Below the pieces are notes generated by a model, which saw only the letters and a list, made by a program, of their open reading frames with translations, ran no database searches and had not been told where the DNA came from. Below, one piece after another: positions 25,397 to 34,566 of a stretch of 64,000 bases of DNA. The stretch is taken from the NCBI GenBank assembly GCA_965229885.1, contig CBDDJX010000003.1, positions 372,001 to 436,000 of the forward strand. The letters run 5' to 3'. The DNA comes from DATLLJ01 sp965229885. GTDB lineage: Bacteria; Acidobacteriota; Vicinamibacteria; Vicinamibacterales; CAVVIG01. Position 1 is the first letter of the stretch; the number at the start of each line of letters is the position of its first letter. A program made the position numbers and the translations under genes.

Positions 25397-26683
25397 ATGC
25401 GGGCCATTCGCACGCTTGCGATCGCGGCAACGCTTGTCGTGATGCTGTGGCCGCCCGAACGGCTCGGGGGGCAGGCGCCTGCCGTCAGCATGGTCGCAGA
25501 CGAGGGCGAAGCCGCGCGGTATTGGCCGCGCTGGCGCGGGCCATCCGGCCAGGGGCTCGTCAGCGACAGCGGCTATCCGGATCGCTGGTCGGCGACCGAG
25601 AATGTCCTTTGGAAGACGCCGGTTCCAGGCGGCGGCAATTCGTCGCCCATCGTGTGGCGCGATCGCATTCTGCTCACGACGGCGTATGAGGGAGGGCGGC
25701 GGCTGTCCGTCCTCGCGTTTCGACGTTCCGACGGCACGCGGCTCTGGGAGACGTTTGCGCCCGAAGGCCGAAGAGACGGCGGCGCGCATCAGAAGAACGG
25801 TCACGCATCGGCGACACCAGCGACCGATGGCGAGCGTGTCTACGTGTCGTTCGGCACTCGCGGACTGCTGGCGTTGGACCTGAACGGCAAGATCGTGTGG
25901 CACCAGGATCTCGGCCAGCTGGACGCGTACCACGGGACGGCCGGCTCCCTGCTGCTCTATAAAGACCGAATCATCTTTTACCAGGATCATTATGCGGGCT
26001 CGTTCATCGCCGCGTTCGACACTCGTACTGGACAGCAGCTGTGGCGGACCAGCCGCGACGCATCGGTGGGATGGGGAACGCCGATCGCGGTCCGCGTGGG
26101 TGATCGCGACGAGATTATCGTGAACAGCCAGAATCGCGTGCACGCGTACGACCCTGCCACCGGGCGCGAGCTGTGGCGCTGCGGCGGGACCACGTACGAA
26201 GTGATCCCGACGCCCGTCGTCGGGTACGGGATGGTGTTCTGCCCGTCGGGGCGCGCCGGCCCGACGCTGGCGATTCGTCCGGGAGGCCGAGGCGATGTCA
26301 CGCGCTCTCACCTCGCGTGGTCGAGCCCGAGGGGGTCGCCGTTCGTGCCGTCGCCGATTCTGTACGGCGAGTCCCTCTATATGGTGAACGACATGGCGAG
26401 CATCGTGACCTCCCTCGACGCGAGGACAGGGCGCCTCATGTGGCAGGGACGACTCGGCGTCGCGCAGCGGGAGGGATTCTCAGCGTCACCCGTCGCGGTC
26501 GAGGGCAAGGTCTTTTTCACGAACGACGATGGTGAGACGTTCGTGCTGCGCGCCGGTCCGACGTTCGAGCTGCTTCACGTCAACAGGATCGGCGAACAGA
26601 CCCTCGCGTCCCCTGCCCTCGTCGAGGGCCGCTGGTACATCAGAACCGGCTCACGTCTCGTCGCCATCGGCCGACCGAACTGA
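25397..26683 (+). CDS. PQQ-like beta-propeller protein 2
   Basis: A 428-residue paralogue of its neighbour. After an N-terminal hydrophobic signal, YWPRWRGPSGQGLV and WSATENVLWKTPVPGGGNSSP repeat the group's opening motif; blade motifs include LALDLNGKIVWHQDLGQ and GQQLWRTSRD. The ATG at 25397 is preceded by GAGG at 6 nt; an in-frame GTG at 25385 overlaps the preceding stop. It forms an operon with the permease and propeller 1. Predicted location is the periplasm. Confidence 0.83.
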   Translation: MRAIRTLAIAATLVVMLWPPERLGGQAPAVSMVADEGEAARYWPRWRGPSGQGLVSDSGYPDRWSATENVLWKTPVPGGGNSSPIVWRDRILLTTAYEGGRRLSVLAFRRSDGTRLWETFAPEGRRDGGAHQKNGHASATPATDGERVYVSFGTRGLLALDLNGKIVWHQDLGQLDAYHGTAGSLLLYKDRIIFYQDHYAGSFIAAFDTRTGQQLWRTSRDASVGWGTPIAVRVGDRDEIIVNSQNRVHAYDPATGRELWRCGGTTYEVIPTPVVGYGMVFCPSGRAGPTLAIRPGGRGDVTRSHLAWSSPRGSPFVPSPILYGESLYMVNDMASIVTSLDARTGRLMWQGRLGVAQREGFSASPVAVEGKVFFTNDDGETFVLRAGPTFELLHVNRIGEQTLASPALVEGRWYIRTGSRLVAIGRPN

Positions 26684-26689
26684 ACTTCA

Positions 26690-26790
26690 CGCCACGTCGG
26701 TCGCTGGTCCTTGGTTCTTTGTTCCTGGCCCGTCCTTGGTCCGTGGTCCTCAGATCCCGGTTCCGGGTGCTTGGCCCTTGGGTCGGGACA
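26690..26790. repeat. Degenerate low-complexity repeat
   Basis: The gap after propeller 2 carries imperfect, closely spaced copies of a GGTCCTTGGT-like unit (for example CTGGTCCTTGGTTC, CGTCCTTGGTCCGTGG, GCTTGGCCCTTGGG). No open frame with coding character is seen here. It may be a slippage-prone spacer; any function is unknown. Confidence 0.5.
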
Positions 26791-26878
26791 ATGACAACGC
26801 TTGAAGGGAGCAACAGACGAGCACCACTTGTCCTACTCGAAACTTGCCCATGGATGCTACTTGTAGCACGATGGCTTC

Positions 26879-27118
26879 ATGAAGCAGGCCGGCGTTCGTG
26901 ACGCGCGACAGAACCTCTCGGCTCTCATCGACGAGGTTCGGAAGGGACACGAAATCACGATCACGGATCGGGGGCGGCCGGTCGCCCGGCTGGTTCCTCC
27001 ACTTCCCCCAGCCGCGAAGCCCTTTCCGGGCCTGTCTGCTTTCCGGCGCGGTATGCCGAGACTCAAGGCGTCACTGTCCCAGGCAGTCATTGATGGCCGA
27101 GAAGAGCGACTCCGATGA
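26879..27118 (+). CDS. Phd/YefM-type antitoxin
   Basis: A 79-residue protein with the classic antitoxin N terminus: VRDARQNLSALIDEVRKGHEITITDRGRPVARLVP, shown here in two parts as DARQNLSALIDEV and ITDRGRPVARLVP. The C-terminal tail is the usual disordered toxin-wrapping segment. The ATGA overlap with the following PIN-domain gene makes this a type II toxin-antitoxin operon, which is normally autorepressed by the antitoxin through its promoter. Confidence 0.85.
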   Translation: MKQAGVRDARQNLSALIDEVRKGHEITITDRGRPVARLVPPLPPAAKPFPGLSAFRRGMPRLKASLSQAVIDGREERLR

Positions 27119-27576
27119 ATGTGCCAGCCGAGTCGTCCAAGGCGGCCGTCGGCGTCTATCTCGATTCGAGCGCCTTGACCAAACTCTATGTGCCCGAACC
27201 TGGAAGCGAGCCTCTCGATCGCTTCCTTCGCGGTCGGCGCGACCTGATGATCTCGGAGCTGTCGGTCACAGAGGTCATTTCGGCAGTTGCTCGCAGGAGG
27301 CGGGAGGGCAGCCTTGGTGCGGAGCAAGCCACTCGAATCCGCGACGCCGTACTGTCCCATGCCGCATCGGCATCCTTCCGGCGACTGGACTTGAACCCGG
27401 TCGTCCACCGTGAGGCCGAGCGAATGCTGCTCACGACGGAGTCGGTTCCGCTTCGAACCCTGGACGCGCTGCACATCGCGCTGGCGCTCTCCGGCGGAGC
27501 GAAGGGCGTCATCACGTTTGACAGCCGCCTGGCGGAAGCCACCGCGCTGCATGGGCTACAGGCCGGCCAGATCTGA
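27115..27576 (+). CDS. VapC-like PIN-domain toxin
   Basis: A 153-residue PIN ribonuclease. The acidic cluster is visible: YLDSSALTKLYV (first Asp), ISELSVTEVISAVAR (Glu), TLDALHIALAL (Asp) and VITFDSRLAEAT (Asp). VapC-type toxins cleave tRNA or rRNA and are held by the upstream antitoxin. Coupled translation comes from the ATGA overlap. The pair lies in an intergenic patch within the propeller region and is followed by two gene fragments, suggesting an integration hot spot. Confidence 0.87.
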   Translation: MNVPAESSKAAVGVYLDSSALTKLYVPEPGSEPLDRFLRGRRDLMISELSVTEVISAVARRRREGSLGAEQATRIRDAVLSHAASASFRRLDLNPVVHREAERMLLTTESVPLRTLDALHIALALSGGAKGVITFDSRLAEATALHGLQAGQI

Positions 27577-27659
27577 ATCGTTCCGGTGGCTCGGGCTGTG
27601 ATTATTTCTTCACCCCCACGCCGCCCAAGGATCGCGAGAGCGATGAACCCAGGCCTCGC

Positions 27660-27805
27660 CGACGCCGCCGGCCTGAAGTCGAGCACGAGCCCCGCGCCGA
27701 GCGCGCCCGCGATCGTCGCGGTGATGAGGCCCGCCGTGTTCGAGCCCGATAAGTCGCCCTGCGCGCCGAGGCTGACCACCGGTACGATGACTCCAATCAG
27801 GCACG
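27660..27805 (-). pseudogene. Internally deleted copy of the membrane-protein gene at 61110-61559
   Basis: Read on the minus strand this gives LIGVIVPVVSLGAQGDLSG, TAGLITATIAGALGA and then GLVLDFRPAA, matching both ends of the intact protein at 61 kb (LIGVIVPVVSLGAQGNLSG ... IAGALGA and GAGLVLCFRP). The middle, about 60 codons, is missing. In the intact gene CCGCGCCGA occurs at both deletion edges (61142-61150 and 61313-61321), so slippage between 9-bp direct repeats explains the loss. The N-terminal part is also absent. Confidence 0.8.
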
Positions 27806-28036
27806 TGGTTTCCGGCGAACCAAGCCGCGGACGACGCTATTGAAGTTTTCGTCTGCCGCCAATTCACGCCGCCGTCAGCCGATGACGAATCGTCCCACGT
27901 GCTGGAGAAGCCTACACTCACTGCTGACGGCCGACTGGAGCCGCAATGGACCCATTTCCAAACAACGGTTTCGGCTCATTCTCATGACGAACGGTTCTGC
28001 CGGAGAGACGCCGGAGGTAGGCTATTCTCACTCCCT

Positions 28037-28252
28037 ATGAGCACATCGCGCGGCCGTCAGCTTCGCGCTGTTCTCACGATCCTGCTGCTGCCGGCGTTCT
28101 TTGCGTTCGCGGGCATCCGCACCGAGATCGGCCTGCTCTCCGGATGGGAGGCTTGGCTCGCGTGCGTGCTCATCATCCTCGTCGCCACGGCCGGCAAGGT
28201 TGGCGGCACGCTGCTGGATCGGATGGCGCCGCGAAGCTATCCGAACGCGTAG
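28037..28252 (+). pseudogene. Fragment of a CPA2-type cation/proton antiporter
   Basis: About 71 codons resemble an internal piece of a KefB/NapA-like exchanger: LLLPAFFAFAGIRTEIGLLS, then an ACVLIILVATAGKVGGTLL helix with the Gly-rich and Lys-containing pattern of that family. Complete antiporters are over 400 residues, so this is a fragment whose surroundings upstream and downstream do not continue it. It ends in a stop overlapping the 3' end of the opposing propeller gene. Confidence 0.65.
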
Positions 28253-29391
28253 AGGCGGCCGTCCTGCGAACCGACAACGACGCGGCCCCCAGCGATGGCG
28301 GGTGAGGCGGTGATGGCGGCGCCGGTGTCGAATTCCGAGAGCTTTCTCCCTGACGCGGCGTCGAGCACGTACAGCCGGCCGTCGCTCGAACCGACGTAGA
28401 CGCGGCCTCCCGCCACAACCGGAGAGGAGTCGACGCGGGCCCGTGTCGCGAACGTCCAGGCGGCCTTGCCCGTGGCTGTGTCGATCGCGTGGATGATCTT
28501 GTCGCGGCCACCCACGATCACACGACCATCGCTGAGCGCGGCGGACGAATAGTAGGGAAACTGCGCGTCCGGCTGGGAGTACCGCCAGAGCACCGTGCGG
28601 CGCTTCAAGTCGAGTGCCAGCACCTCGTAGTTGAAGGTGCCGAAGTACGCGCGATCGCGGTCCAAGACGGGTGACGAGGCGGTGTACGCGCCGGACTCGA
28701 TCTGGTACGCCTCACGGCCGTCGGCGATGCGGATCGCCCTGAAGATGGCGTCGCAACCAGCGATGAACGCGAGCCCGTCCAGCACGGCAGGCGTCGCGTG
28801 CACCTGGCCCTTGGTCAGCACTTTCCAGCGCACCCGACCGGTGCGCGCCTCGAGCGCATAGAGGTGGCCGTCGTAGGAACCGATGAGGACGACGTCGCTG
28901 ACCCCAGTGACCCCAGGGACCCCAGGGACAACGACCGGCGAGGACTTGATCTCCGACCCGGTCTTGAACGTCCATAGCGCTTTGCCGTCGCGGGTGCTGA
29001 CCGCGTGAAGGATGCCGCCGAGGTCGCCGATGTAGACGGCATCCGGGCCGACCGCGGGCGAGGATTCGCCGATCAGGTTACCGGTCGCGTATTTCCAGCG
29101 GAGCGCGCCCGACGCCAGGTCGAGGGCGATCAGATCTCCATCGCCGCCGCCCACGTAGACCACGCCGTCCGCGATCGCCGCCGACGAATCGATGACGTCG
29201 CCGGCCTCGTGCGTCCACCTCAGCTTGAGCGTCGCCGGGGGAGTGCTGGCAGAGACGCCGGTCAGCCGCGGGTTACCGCGGAACTGGCGCCACTCGTTGG
29301 CCGGCGCGACCACCGGTCCCTGGCCGACGGCGGGCAATATTGCGACGAGCAGTAACAGCGAGATGACTGACTTGCCGGCCCTCACAGGCAA
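28237..29391 (-). CDS. PQQ-like beta-propeller protein 3 (BamB-like size)
   Basis: A 384-residue exported protein, signal peptide about residues 1-24. The opening differs from its paralogues (EWRQFRGNPRLTGVS), and the blades are regular: SSAAIADGVVYVGGGDGDL, SSPAVGPDAVYIGD, LYALEARTGRVRWKV, VYVGSSDGRLYVLDAASG. This regularity is close to BamB-type propellers, which scaffold outer-membrane assembly. A Pro-Gly-Val loop encoded by a short tandem repeat interrupts one blade near 28898-28931. It is the last gene of a three-gene propeller operon; its ATG abuts the preceding stop. Confidence 0.85.
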   Translation of the reverse strand: MPVRAGKSVISLLLLVAILPAVGQGPVVAPANEWRQFRGNPRLTGVSASTPPATLKLRWTHEAGDVIDSSAAIADGVVYVGGGDGDLIALDLASGALRWKYATGNLIGESSPAVGPDAVYIGDLGGILHAVSTRDGKALWTFKTGSEIKSSPVVVPGVPGVTGVSDVVLIGSYDGHLYALEARTGRVRWKVLTKGQVHATPAVLDGLAFIAGCDAIFRAIRIADGREAYQIESGAYTASSPVLDRDRAYFGTFNYEVLALDLKRRTVLWRYSQPDAQFPYYSSAALSDGRVIVGGRDKIIHAIDTATGKAAWTFATRARVDSSPVVAGGRVYVGSSDGRLYVLDAASGRKLSEFDTGAAITASPAIAGGRVVVGSQDGRLYAFG

Positions 29392-30864
29392 CTACTTCAC
29401 CGCGAGGGCGAAGAGCTGGCTGCGGTTGTTAATAAATAAAGTCCCGTGAGCCGGCACGGGGGTGGCGTAGACGGCGCTGCCCATGTTCATCTCTGCCAAC
29501 ACCCTCTTTTCTTTCCCGTGCGCCATGACCACCACGTCGCCGTCCTCGTCGCCGAGGTACACCTTGCCGTCAGCCACAAACGGCGATCCCCACACGGCGG
29601 CAAATGTGTCGTAGGTCCAATACAACTGCCCGGTCTTCGCATCCAGGCAGTGGAGGAACCCGCTGAAGTCAGCGATGTACACAAGTCCGTCGGCGATCGC
29701 GGCGGTCGAGATCGTGCGGCGGATCTTGTCGAAGTGCCAGACGCGCCCAGTGGTCGTGATGTCGCCGCGTTTGGTGGCGTCGATGGCGTAGAAGTGCCCG
29801 GTACCTTCCCCGTGCTCAGGGTCCTGGCCGTTGGCGATGTACACGAGGCCATCGACGACCACGGGCGTGGCAATCAACTCGTTGCGTGTCCGCGGCCAGA
29901 CGGACTCCTTGGGGTTGGTGTCGAACTCCCACAGCTTCCTGCCGGTCTCTGCCTCGTACCCGCGCACCCAGCCGTCGCCCTGCCCCGAGACGACCTGGAG
30001 GACGCCGCCGATCGTGCCAACCGACGGCGTGGACCACTGGCCGTGCAGGATGCGATCTTCGACGGAGTTGTCCTCCCAGATGAGCGCGCCCGTCTGCTTG
30101 TTCAGCGCAATGATCGACGGCGCGCGCGGGGACGGGATGTTCACGTGGCTCTCGTCCTGGCCGTTCGACGTGCTCACGTACAGCATGTTGCCCCAGACAA
30201 CCGGGGACGAATTCGACAGGTTGTGCGGATACGCGCCGACCTGCTCCATCATATCGAACGCCCAGATCACGTCGGCGTCAAGCTGGCCGGTCAGCTTCTC
30301 GTCCTTGACCGCGCCGTCGTTCTCGTTGTCGCGAAAGCCCTGGATGTCGAGGCAAAAGACCACGCCGCGATTGCTGACGTAATAGAGCCGCTCACCCTCG
30401 ACGAGCGGGGACGAAGCGATACCCTGAAACGGCCAGTCGTTGGCCCGTCCGGCCTCCAGTTTGACATGTGTCTGCTGCCACAGGAACTCGCCGTCTGATT
30501 CGCGGAACGCCATGAGCACCCCGCGGTCGTCGGGCTGCTTCGGATCCCGCACCAGCTCGTTGTTCGTGCCGACGAACACCATGCCACCCGCGACGACCGG
30601 GTTGCCGTAAGTCTGCGAGCCGAGGTCCGCCACCCACTTCACGTTCTTGCGCGTCTTCACGTCCCACTCGCCGGGCAGCCCCTTCATGGCGGACACCATG
30701 TTGCGGTCGGGCGTGCCGCCCCACATCGGCCAGTCGCCGGTGCCGGGATCGGACGCCGCGAGCTGCGCTGGCGCGAGGCCAATCGTAGAGGCCAGCGCGA
30801 CGATGAGCAGGAACGCCGAGGGACGTTGCGGATGGATGGGCGGATGGATGGAATGGATTCGCAT
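29392..30864 (-). CDS. PQQ-like beta-propeller protein 4
   Basis: A 490-residue exported propeller. The N terminus MRIHSIHPPIHPQRPS is encoded by a GGAT-rich microsatellite and precedes the hydrophobic signal; cleavage is probably near QLAASDPG. The mature start DWPMWGGTPDRNM and segments such as FVGTNNELVRDP, IIALNKQTGALIWEDNS and KVYLGDEDGDVVVMAHGKE show seven or eight blades. Subfamily members of this type are common in Planctomycetes and Acidobacteria, without known function. It is separated by 5 bp from propeller 5 upstream and by 0 bp from propeller 3 downstream. Confidence 0.85.
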   Translation of the reverse strand: MRIHSIHPPIHPQRPSAFLLIVALASTIGLAPAQLAASDPGTGDWPMWGGTPDRNMVSAMKGLPGEWDVKTRKNVKWVADLGSQTYGNPVVAGGMVFVGTNNELVRDPKQPDDRGVLMAFRESDGEFLWQQTHVKLEAGRANDWPFQGIASSPLVEGERLYYVSNRGVVFCLDIQGFRDNENDGAVKDEKLTGQLDADVIWAFDMMEQVGAYPHNLSNSSPVVWGNMLYVSTSNGQDESHVNIPSPRAPSIIALNKQTGALIWEDNSVEDRILHGQWSTPSVGTIGGVLQVVSGQGDGWVRGYEAETGRKLWEFDTNPKESVWPRTRNELIATPVVVDGLVYIANGQDPEHGEGTGHFYAIDATKRGDITTTGRVWHFDKIRRTISTAAIADGLVYIADFSGFLHCLDAKTGQLYWTYDTFAAVWGSPFVADGKVYLGDEDGDVVVMAHGKEKRVLAEMNMGSAVYATPVPAHGTLFINNRSQLFALAVK

Positions 30865-30869
30865 GGCCC

Positions 30870-33101
30870 CTACTGATTCTGCGTAATCGTGAAGTTGTCC
30901 AGGTAGGCGCCGAACTGGGCATCGATGAACAGCCCTGGCGCTCCCTGGCGGTTGCCGATCGGATCCGTCTTGTCGATCATCCAGACTGTGGGCTCAGCCT
31001 CGCCCACCGGCCATGCCTTGCCGCGCACTCTCACCCGGCCGTTGGGCAGGTTCTCGACGCGGAGCTTCAGCCGGTACCAAGAGTCGGATTTCCAGGCAAA
31101 CGGTACCGTGACCGTCCGCGCTGTCTCCGGTTCCCACGGCTCGAGCTTCAGCCGCTGCGACGTCCCGTACAGGACGAGCGAATAGCGCTGGGCGGTGATC
31201 CCGACGTCGGCCATCTGCCGCCGTCGCTCGGCCGCCCGCACGTCGGCCTCGAACGTGTAGTTCGACCAGGTCGTGGGCCCGAAGAACACTCGGACGCGCT
31301 TGAAGATCGTGTCGAGCGGCGCCTTCCGCAGCACCTTCTGTCCGTCGACCGTGGCGACCGCCACCTGACTGCCGGTGACGATGGCCCATCCAGGAGGAGC
31401 CGTGCCGTCCGCGTACGAGTCGAACGTCTGGTTCCACGGGAGCGGGCGCACGACGCGCGCGCGGGCCTGTCCGGTCAACCCGCCGGCCGACGCACTGATC
31501 GACCCCGCCTGTTCCGCCAGATCGGCCGCGACCGTGAACGCGCCATTCGACACCGTACCCTTCAATCCTTCGAGCGTCCAGGCAGCCGCGGTCTCCTCGC
31601 GGAGAAAGCGTCCCTTGTCGTCGAAGAGCCGCGCGCGCAGCTTCACGGTCTGCCCGGGCGTCAGCACCAGTTCGGTTGGCGAAACCTGGAGGTGCGTCGG
31701 CATGCCCGCACCGGCCTGCGCCGGCTCGGCTTCGTCTACGGCAAATCCCGTCACCGGCCGTGCCTGCCTCGAGCCGATGGCGTAGACGGCGTCGCTCGAG
31801 ACGAAGAAGATGCGTCCACGTGACACGGCAGCACCGCCGAGAATCTGCTCGGGCGTTCCCTCGGAGCCGCAGCAGCTGTTCGTGCTGTTCGGCAACTCCA
31901 CGTTGCTGAGCACTTCCGCGCGATCGGCGAGCGGTCGCACGATGAAAAAGTTCCCGCCGTCGGTGCCGACGTAAATCTTGCCGTCGGCCAGCACGGGCGG
32001 CGCCTTCTGCGCGGTGCTCAGTGCCTGCTCCCACAGCGGCTTGCCGGTGTCGATGTCGAACGCCTTCAGCGTAGAGCCGTTGTCGATCTGATACAGACGG
32101 GCACCATCCGTCAGGGGCGAGGAGAATCCAAACTTGGTTCCCCTCGTCGCCCACTTTGTGGTCCTGATGTCGCCGGTTTGCGATCCGTCGATGGAGGCGA
32201 GCAAACCAAGATCGGTCCCCTCGAGGTTCTCGTCGCCGTGCGAGACGATGACGCTCGTCCCTTTGACCACGACGCCGGTATTGATCGCGCGCCTTGCCGC
32301 GGTGAAGCTCCAGACCTTCTCGCCCGTCTGCGGCTTGATCGCGTGGACCGCGCCGTCGCCAAGCCCGGCGATGAGGAGCCGCATGCCGTTGATGGTGGCG
32401 ATGAGCGGCGGGGCATATGCGGTGTCGTACGGACGTCCGGCCGGGCTCGCCACATACACCACGTCGCCGGTCCGTTTGTCGAGCGCGATGAAGCGATGCC
32501 TCCGGTTTGCAAACGTGCCCCAGTTCGAGACGGCGGCGCTGACGATCACGAGGTCGCCATCGACGATCGGCGACATCGTGCGGCCCCCGTGCGTGGTGAA
32601 CGCGGTAAACTCCTCGCCGAACGAACGATCCCACAGCAGTTTGCCGTCCCGGCTGAGCGCGACGACCAGCGCGCTCCCGCCGAGCGCGTAGATGTTGCCG
32701 GTTTCGGGATCGGCCGCGGGCGACGCCCACCCGACGCGATGCGACGGCACGTCACTTTGGAACAGGTTGAACCGGTACTCCCAGACGAGCTGGCCGGTGT
32801 CGGCATTGAGGGCCATCACGCGTTCCTGCAGGTTCGCGCCGCGGCCCGCCGGGTTTTGCACGTACACGCGATTGCCCATGACGATGGGTGCGGACCGGCC
32901 GCCGTACGGTGCACGCCAGAGGAAGTTCTCGCCGTTTGGCGTCCATTTCTCGATGAGATTGGTCTCGCGGGACACCCCGTCGCGACCGGGTCCTCGCATT
33001 TCAGGCCAGTCGCCGAGCGCGACACGGCGCGGCCCCTGAGCCGAGAGCGAGATACCAATCGCGAGTGCCAGCGCAGTCAGAAGGGAGCACTTCTTGAGCA
33101 T
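30870..33101 (-). CDS. PQQ-like beta-propeller protein 5 with C-terminal beta-sandwich region
   Basis: A 743-residue exported protein, the longest propeller here. Residues 1-24 are a signal peptide; the propeller begins DWPEMRGPGRDGVSRETN and runs to about 450 (DAVYAIGSRQ). It is followed by a bacterial-Ig-like segment (LQVSPTELVLTPGQTVKLRA) and a concanavalin/LamG-like C-terminal region from about 570 (NQTFDSYADGTAPPGW) ending LDNFTITQNQ, resembling domains that bind carbohydrate or polymer. A CC pair (NSCCGSEG) is unusual for the group. It heads the operon with propellers 4 and 3. Confidence 0.83.
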   Translation of the reverse strand: MLKKCSLLTALALAIGISLSAQGPRRVALGDWPEMRGPGRDGVSRETNLIEKWTPNGENFLWRAPYGGRSAPIVMGNRVYVQNPAGRGANLQERVMALNADTGQLVWEYRFNLFQSDVPSHRVGWASPAADPETGNIYALGGSALVVALSRDGKLLWDRSFGEEFTAFTTHGGRTMSPIVDGDLVIVSAAVSNWGTFANRRHRFIALDKRTGDVVYVASPAGRPYDTAYAPPLIATINGMRLLIAGLGDGAVHAIKPQTGEKVWSFTAARRAINTGVVVKGTSVIVSHGDENLEGTDLGLLASIDGSQTGDIRTTKWATRGTKFGFSSPLTDGARLYQIDNGSTLKAFDIDTGKPLWEQALSTAQKAPPVLADGKIYVGTDGGNFFIVRPLADRAEVLSNVELPNSTNSCCGSEGTPEQILGGAAVSRGRIFFVSSDAVYAIGSRQARPVTGFAVDEAEPAQAGAGMPTHLQVSPTELVLTPGQTVKLRARLFDDKGRFLREETAAAWTLEGLKGTVSNGAFTVAADLAEQAGSISASAGGLTGQARARVVRPLPWNQTFDSYADGTAPPGWAIVTGSQVAVATVDGQKVLRKAPLDTIFKRVRVFFGPTTWSNYTFEADVRAAERRRQMADVGITAQRYSLVLYGTSQRLKLEPWEPETARTVTVPFAWKSDSWYRLKLRVENLPNGRVRVRGKAWPVGEAEPTVWMIDKTDPIGNRQGAPGLFIDAQFGAYLDNFTITQNQ

Positions 33102-33269
33102 TAGGGCGTCCTCACGCTTGCCGGGGGATTCCTTGTAGATACGCTCGACACAAACGAGGTGCTTACACGACGCACGGGATGATCGTCCAGCGAACCCGGG
33201 AGGCGATAACCGTATTCTACATCGCAGACCGGCCGGTGGGCATCAGGAACTGCGCGCGCCGCTTCTCCA

Positions 33270-34532
33270 CTACTTCCGAAGATCCAGGCACACGAGCGTG
33301 TTCTCGTTGCGGAGGTAGACAAAGCCGCCGGCGATGGCAGGAAGGGCGCGAACGGTCCCCCGAAGAATCTGCGCCTGGGCCAGTGGGCGGAACGCCTCCG
33401 GCGACGCGGCTGCGAGGACGAGCTCGCCGGTTTCTCGCGCGATAAGCAGCCGATCGCCGGCAAGCGTGACCGAACCCGCGCGATATCGGTCGACACTCCA
33501 TTTGACGGCGCCCGTAGTCAGGTCGACCGCGCGAAAGCTCGGGTTGAATTCCTGGCGCCCGTGAAATCCATACAGGTAGCCGCCGGCGTAGACGCTCGTC
33601 GCATAGTGATTCGACATCACGTCGTCTGACGACCAGAGCTCGGTGAGCGCGCTCCCGTTCACGCGCAGCGCGAGGGCGCCTGTCTCGTACGTCGCCGACG
33701 CGAAGATCACATCGCCGATGACGAGCGGCGTCGCGGCGTTGACGGAAGAGGCCGATCGGGACCGCCACGGCCGTTGAAACAGGATGGCTCCCGTCGCGGG
33801 GTCGAGCCCCACGAGGCCGCCGCGCGTGAAGAACACGGCGTGGCGCCGCCCGCCGAAGGTGGCGCCGACCGGTGACGAATAGCTCGCCTGGTGATCGGTC
33901 GCAGTCCAGAGCACGGCACCTGTCTCTGCGTTGAACGCGACGATGCCGGCGCCCTTCGCGCCATCCGTTCCACCCACGTTGGCGATCACGCGGCCGTCTT
34001 CCACCAGCGGCGAGCCCGCGGCGCCGAAAAATCCTTTGCGCACGCCGAACCGAGCCGTCGTATCCACGCTCCAGATGCGTTGACCGGTCGCCACATCGAC
34101 GGCGTGCAGCTGTCCTTCTGCGCCAAACGTGTAAACCCGGCCATTCGCCACGACGGGGACGGCCCGCGGTCCCTCGTCGAACCCGAAGTCGTCGCGGTAG
34201 GCGGTGTTATACGCGTAGCGCCAGCGCGTATTACCAGTTCGCGCGTCAAGCGCTTCGACGACTTCCTCGTACTTCACACGATGAAACAGGATGACGCGAT
34301 CGCCGCCGACGACCGGGCCGGCGAAACCTTCCCCAACAGATTTCTGCCACACCTTGCGCGGACCCGAGGCCGGCCAGGCCTCCGCCAGCGGCGGTCCGCT
34401 GTAGACACCGTTTCGCGCCGGTCCCAGAATCTGCGGCCAGTCGGGCGCGGCTCCATTCAGCGCCTGATGGTCGACGACCAGAGCGGCTACGAGTACGGAC
34501 ACAGCCACAAGTGCGAGTGTGATTTGACGCAT
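33270..34532 (-). CDS. PQQ-like beta-propeller protein 6
   Basis: A 420-residue exported propeller. The ATG at 34532 gives a clean signal peptide (MRQITLALVAVSVLVAALV). The opening is DWPQILGPARNGVY, with later blades VVEALDARTGNTRWRYAY, GIVAFNAETGAVLWTATDH and GLVGLDPATGAILFQRPW. It is divergently arranged with propeller 7, only 34 bp apart, so the two share a control region. It lies 168 bp upstream of propeller 5. Confidence 0.83.
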   Translation of the reverse strand: MRQITLALVAVSVLVAALVVDHQALNGAAPDWPQILGPARNGVYSGPPLAEAWPASGPRKVWQKSVGEGFAGPVVGGDRVILFHRVKYEEVVEALDARTGNTRWRYAYNTAYRDDFGFDEGPRAVPVVANGRVYTFGAEGQLHAVDVATGQRIWSVDTTARFGVRKGFFGAAGSPLVEDGRVIANVGGTDGAKGAGIVAFNAETGAVLWTATDHQASYSSPVGATFGGRRHAVFFTRGGLVGLDPATGAILFQRPWRSRSASSVNAATPLVIGDVIFASATYETGALALRVNGSALTELWSSDDVMSNHYATSVYAGGYLYGFHGRQEFNPSFRAVDLTTGAVKWSVDRYRAGSVTLAGDRLLIARETGELVLAAASPEAFRPLAQAQILRGTVRALPAIAGGFVYLRNENTLVCLDLRK

Positions 34533-34566
34533 CGTGCAGAAAGATACTATGTCGTATACTGCCTTG
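34533..34566. promoter_or_regulatory. Shared divergent intergenic region of propellers 6 and 7
   Basis: The 34 bp between two divergent start codons contain the AT-rich partly symmetric stretch GATACTATGTCGTATACT. A TATACT hexamer at 34555-34560 could be a -10 box for the plus strand, but no -35 at normal spacing is evident. Regulation of both genes from this point is inferred from geometry only. Confidence 0.3.
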
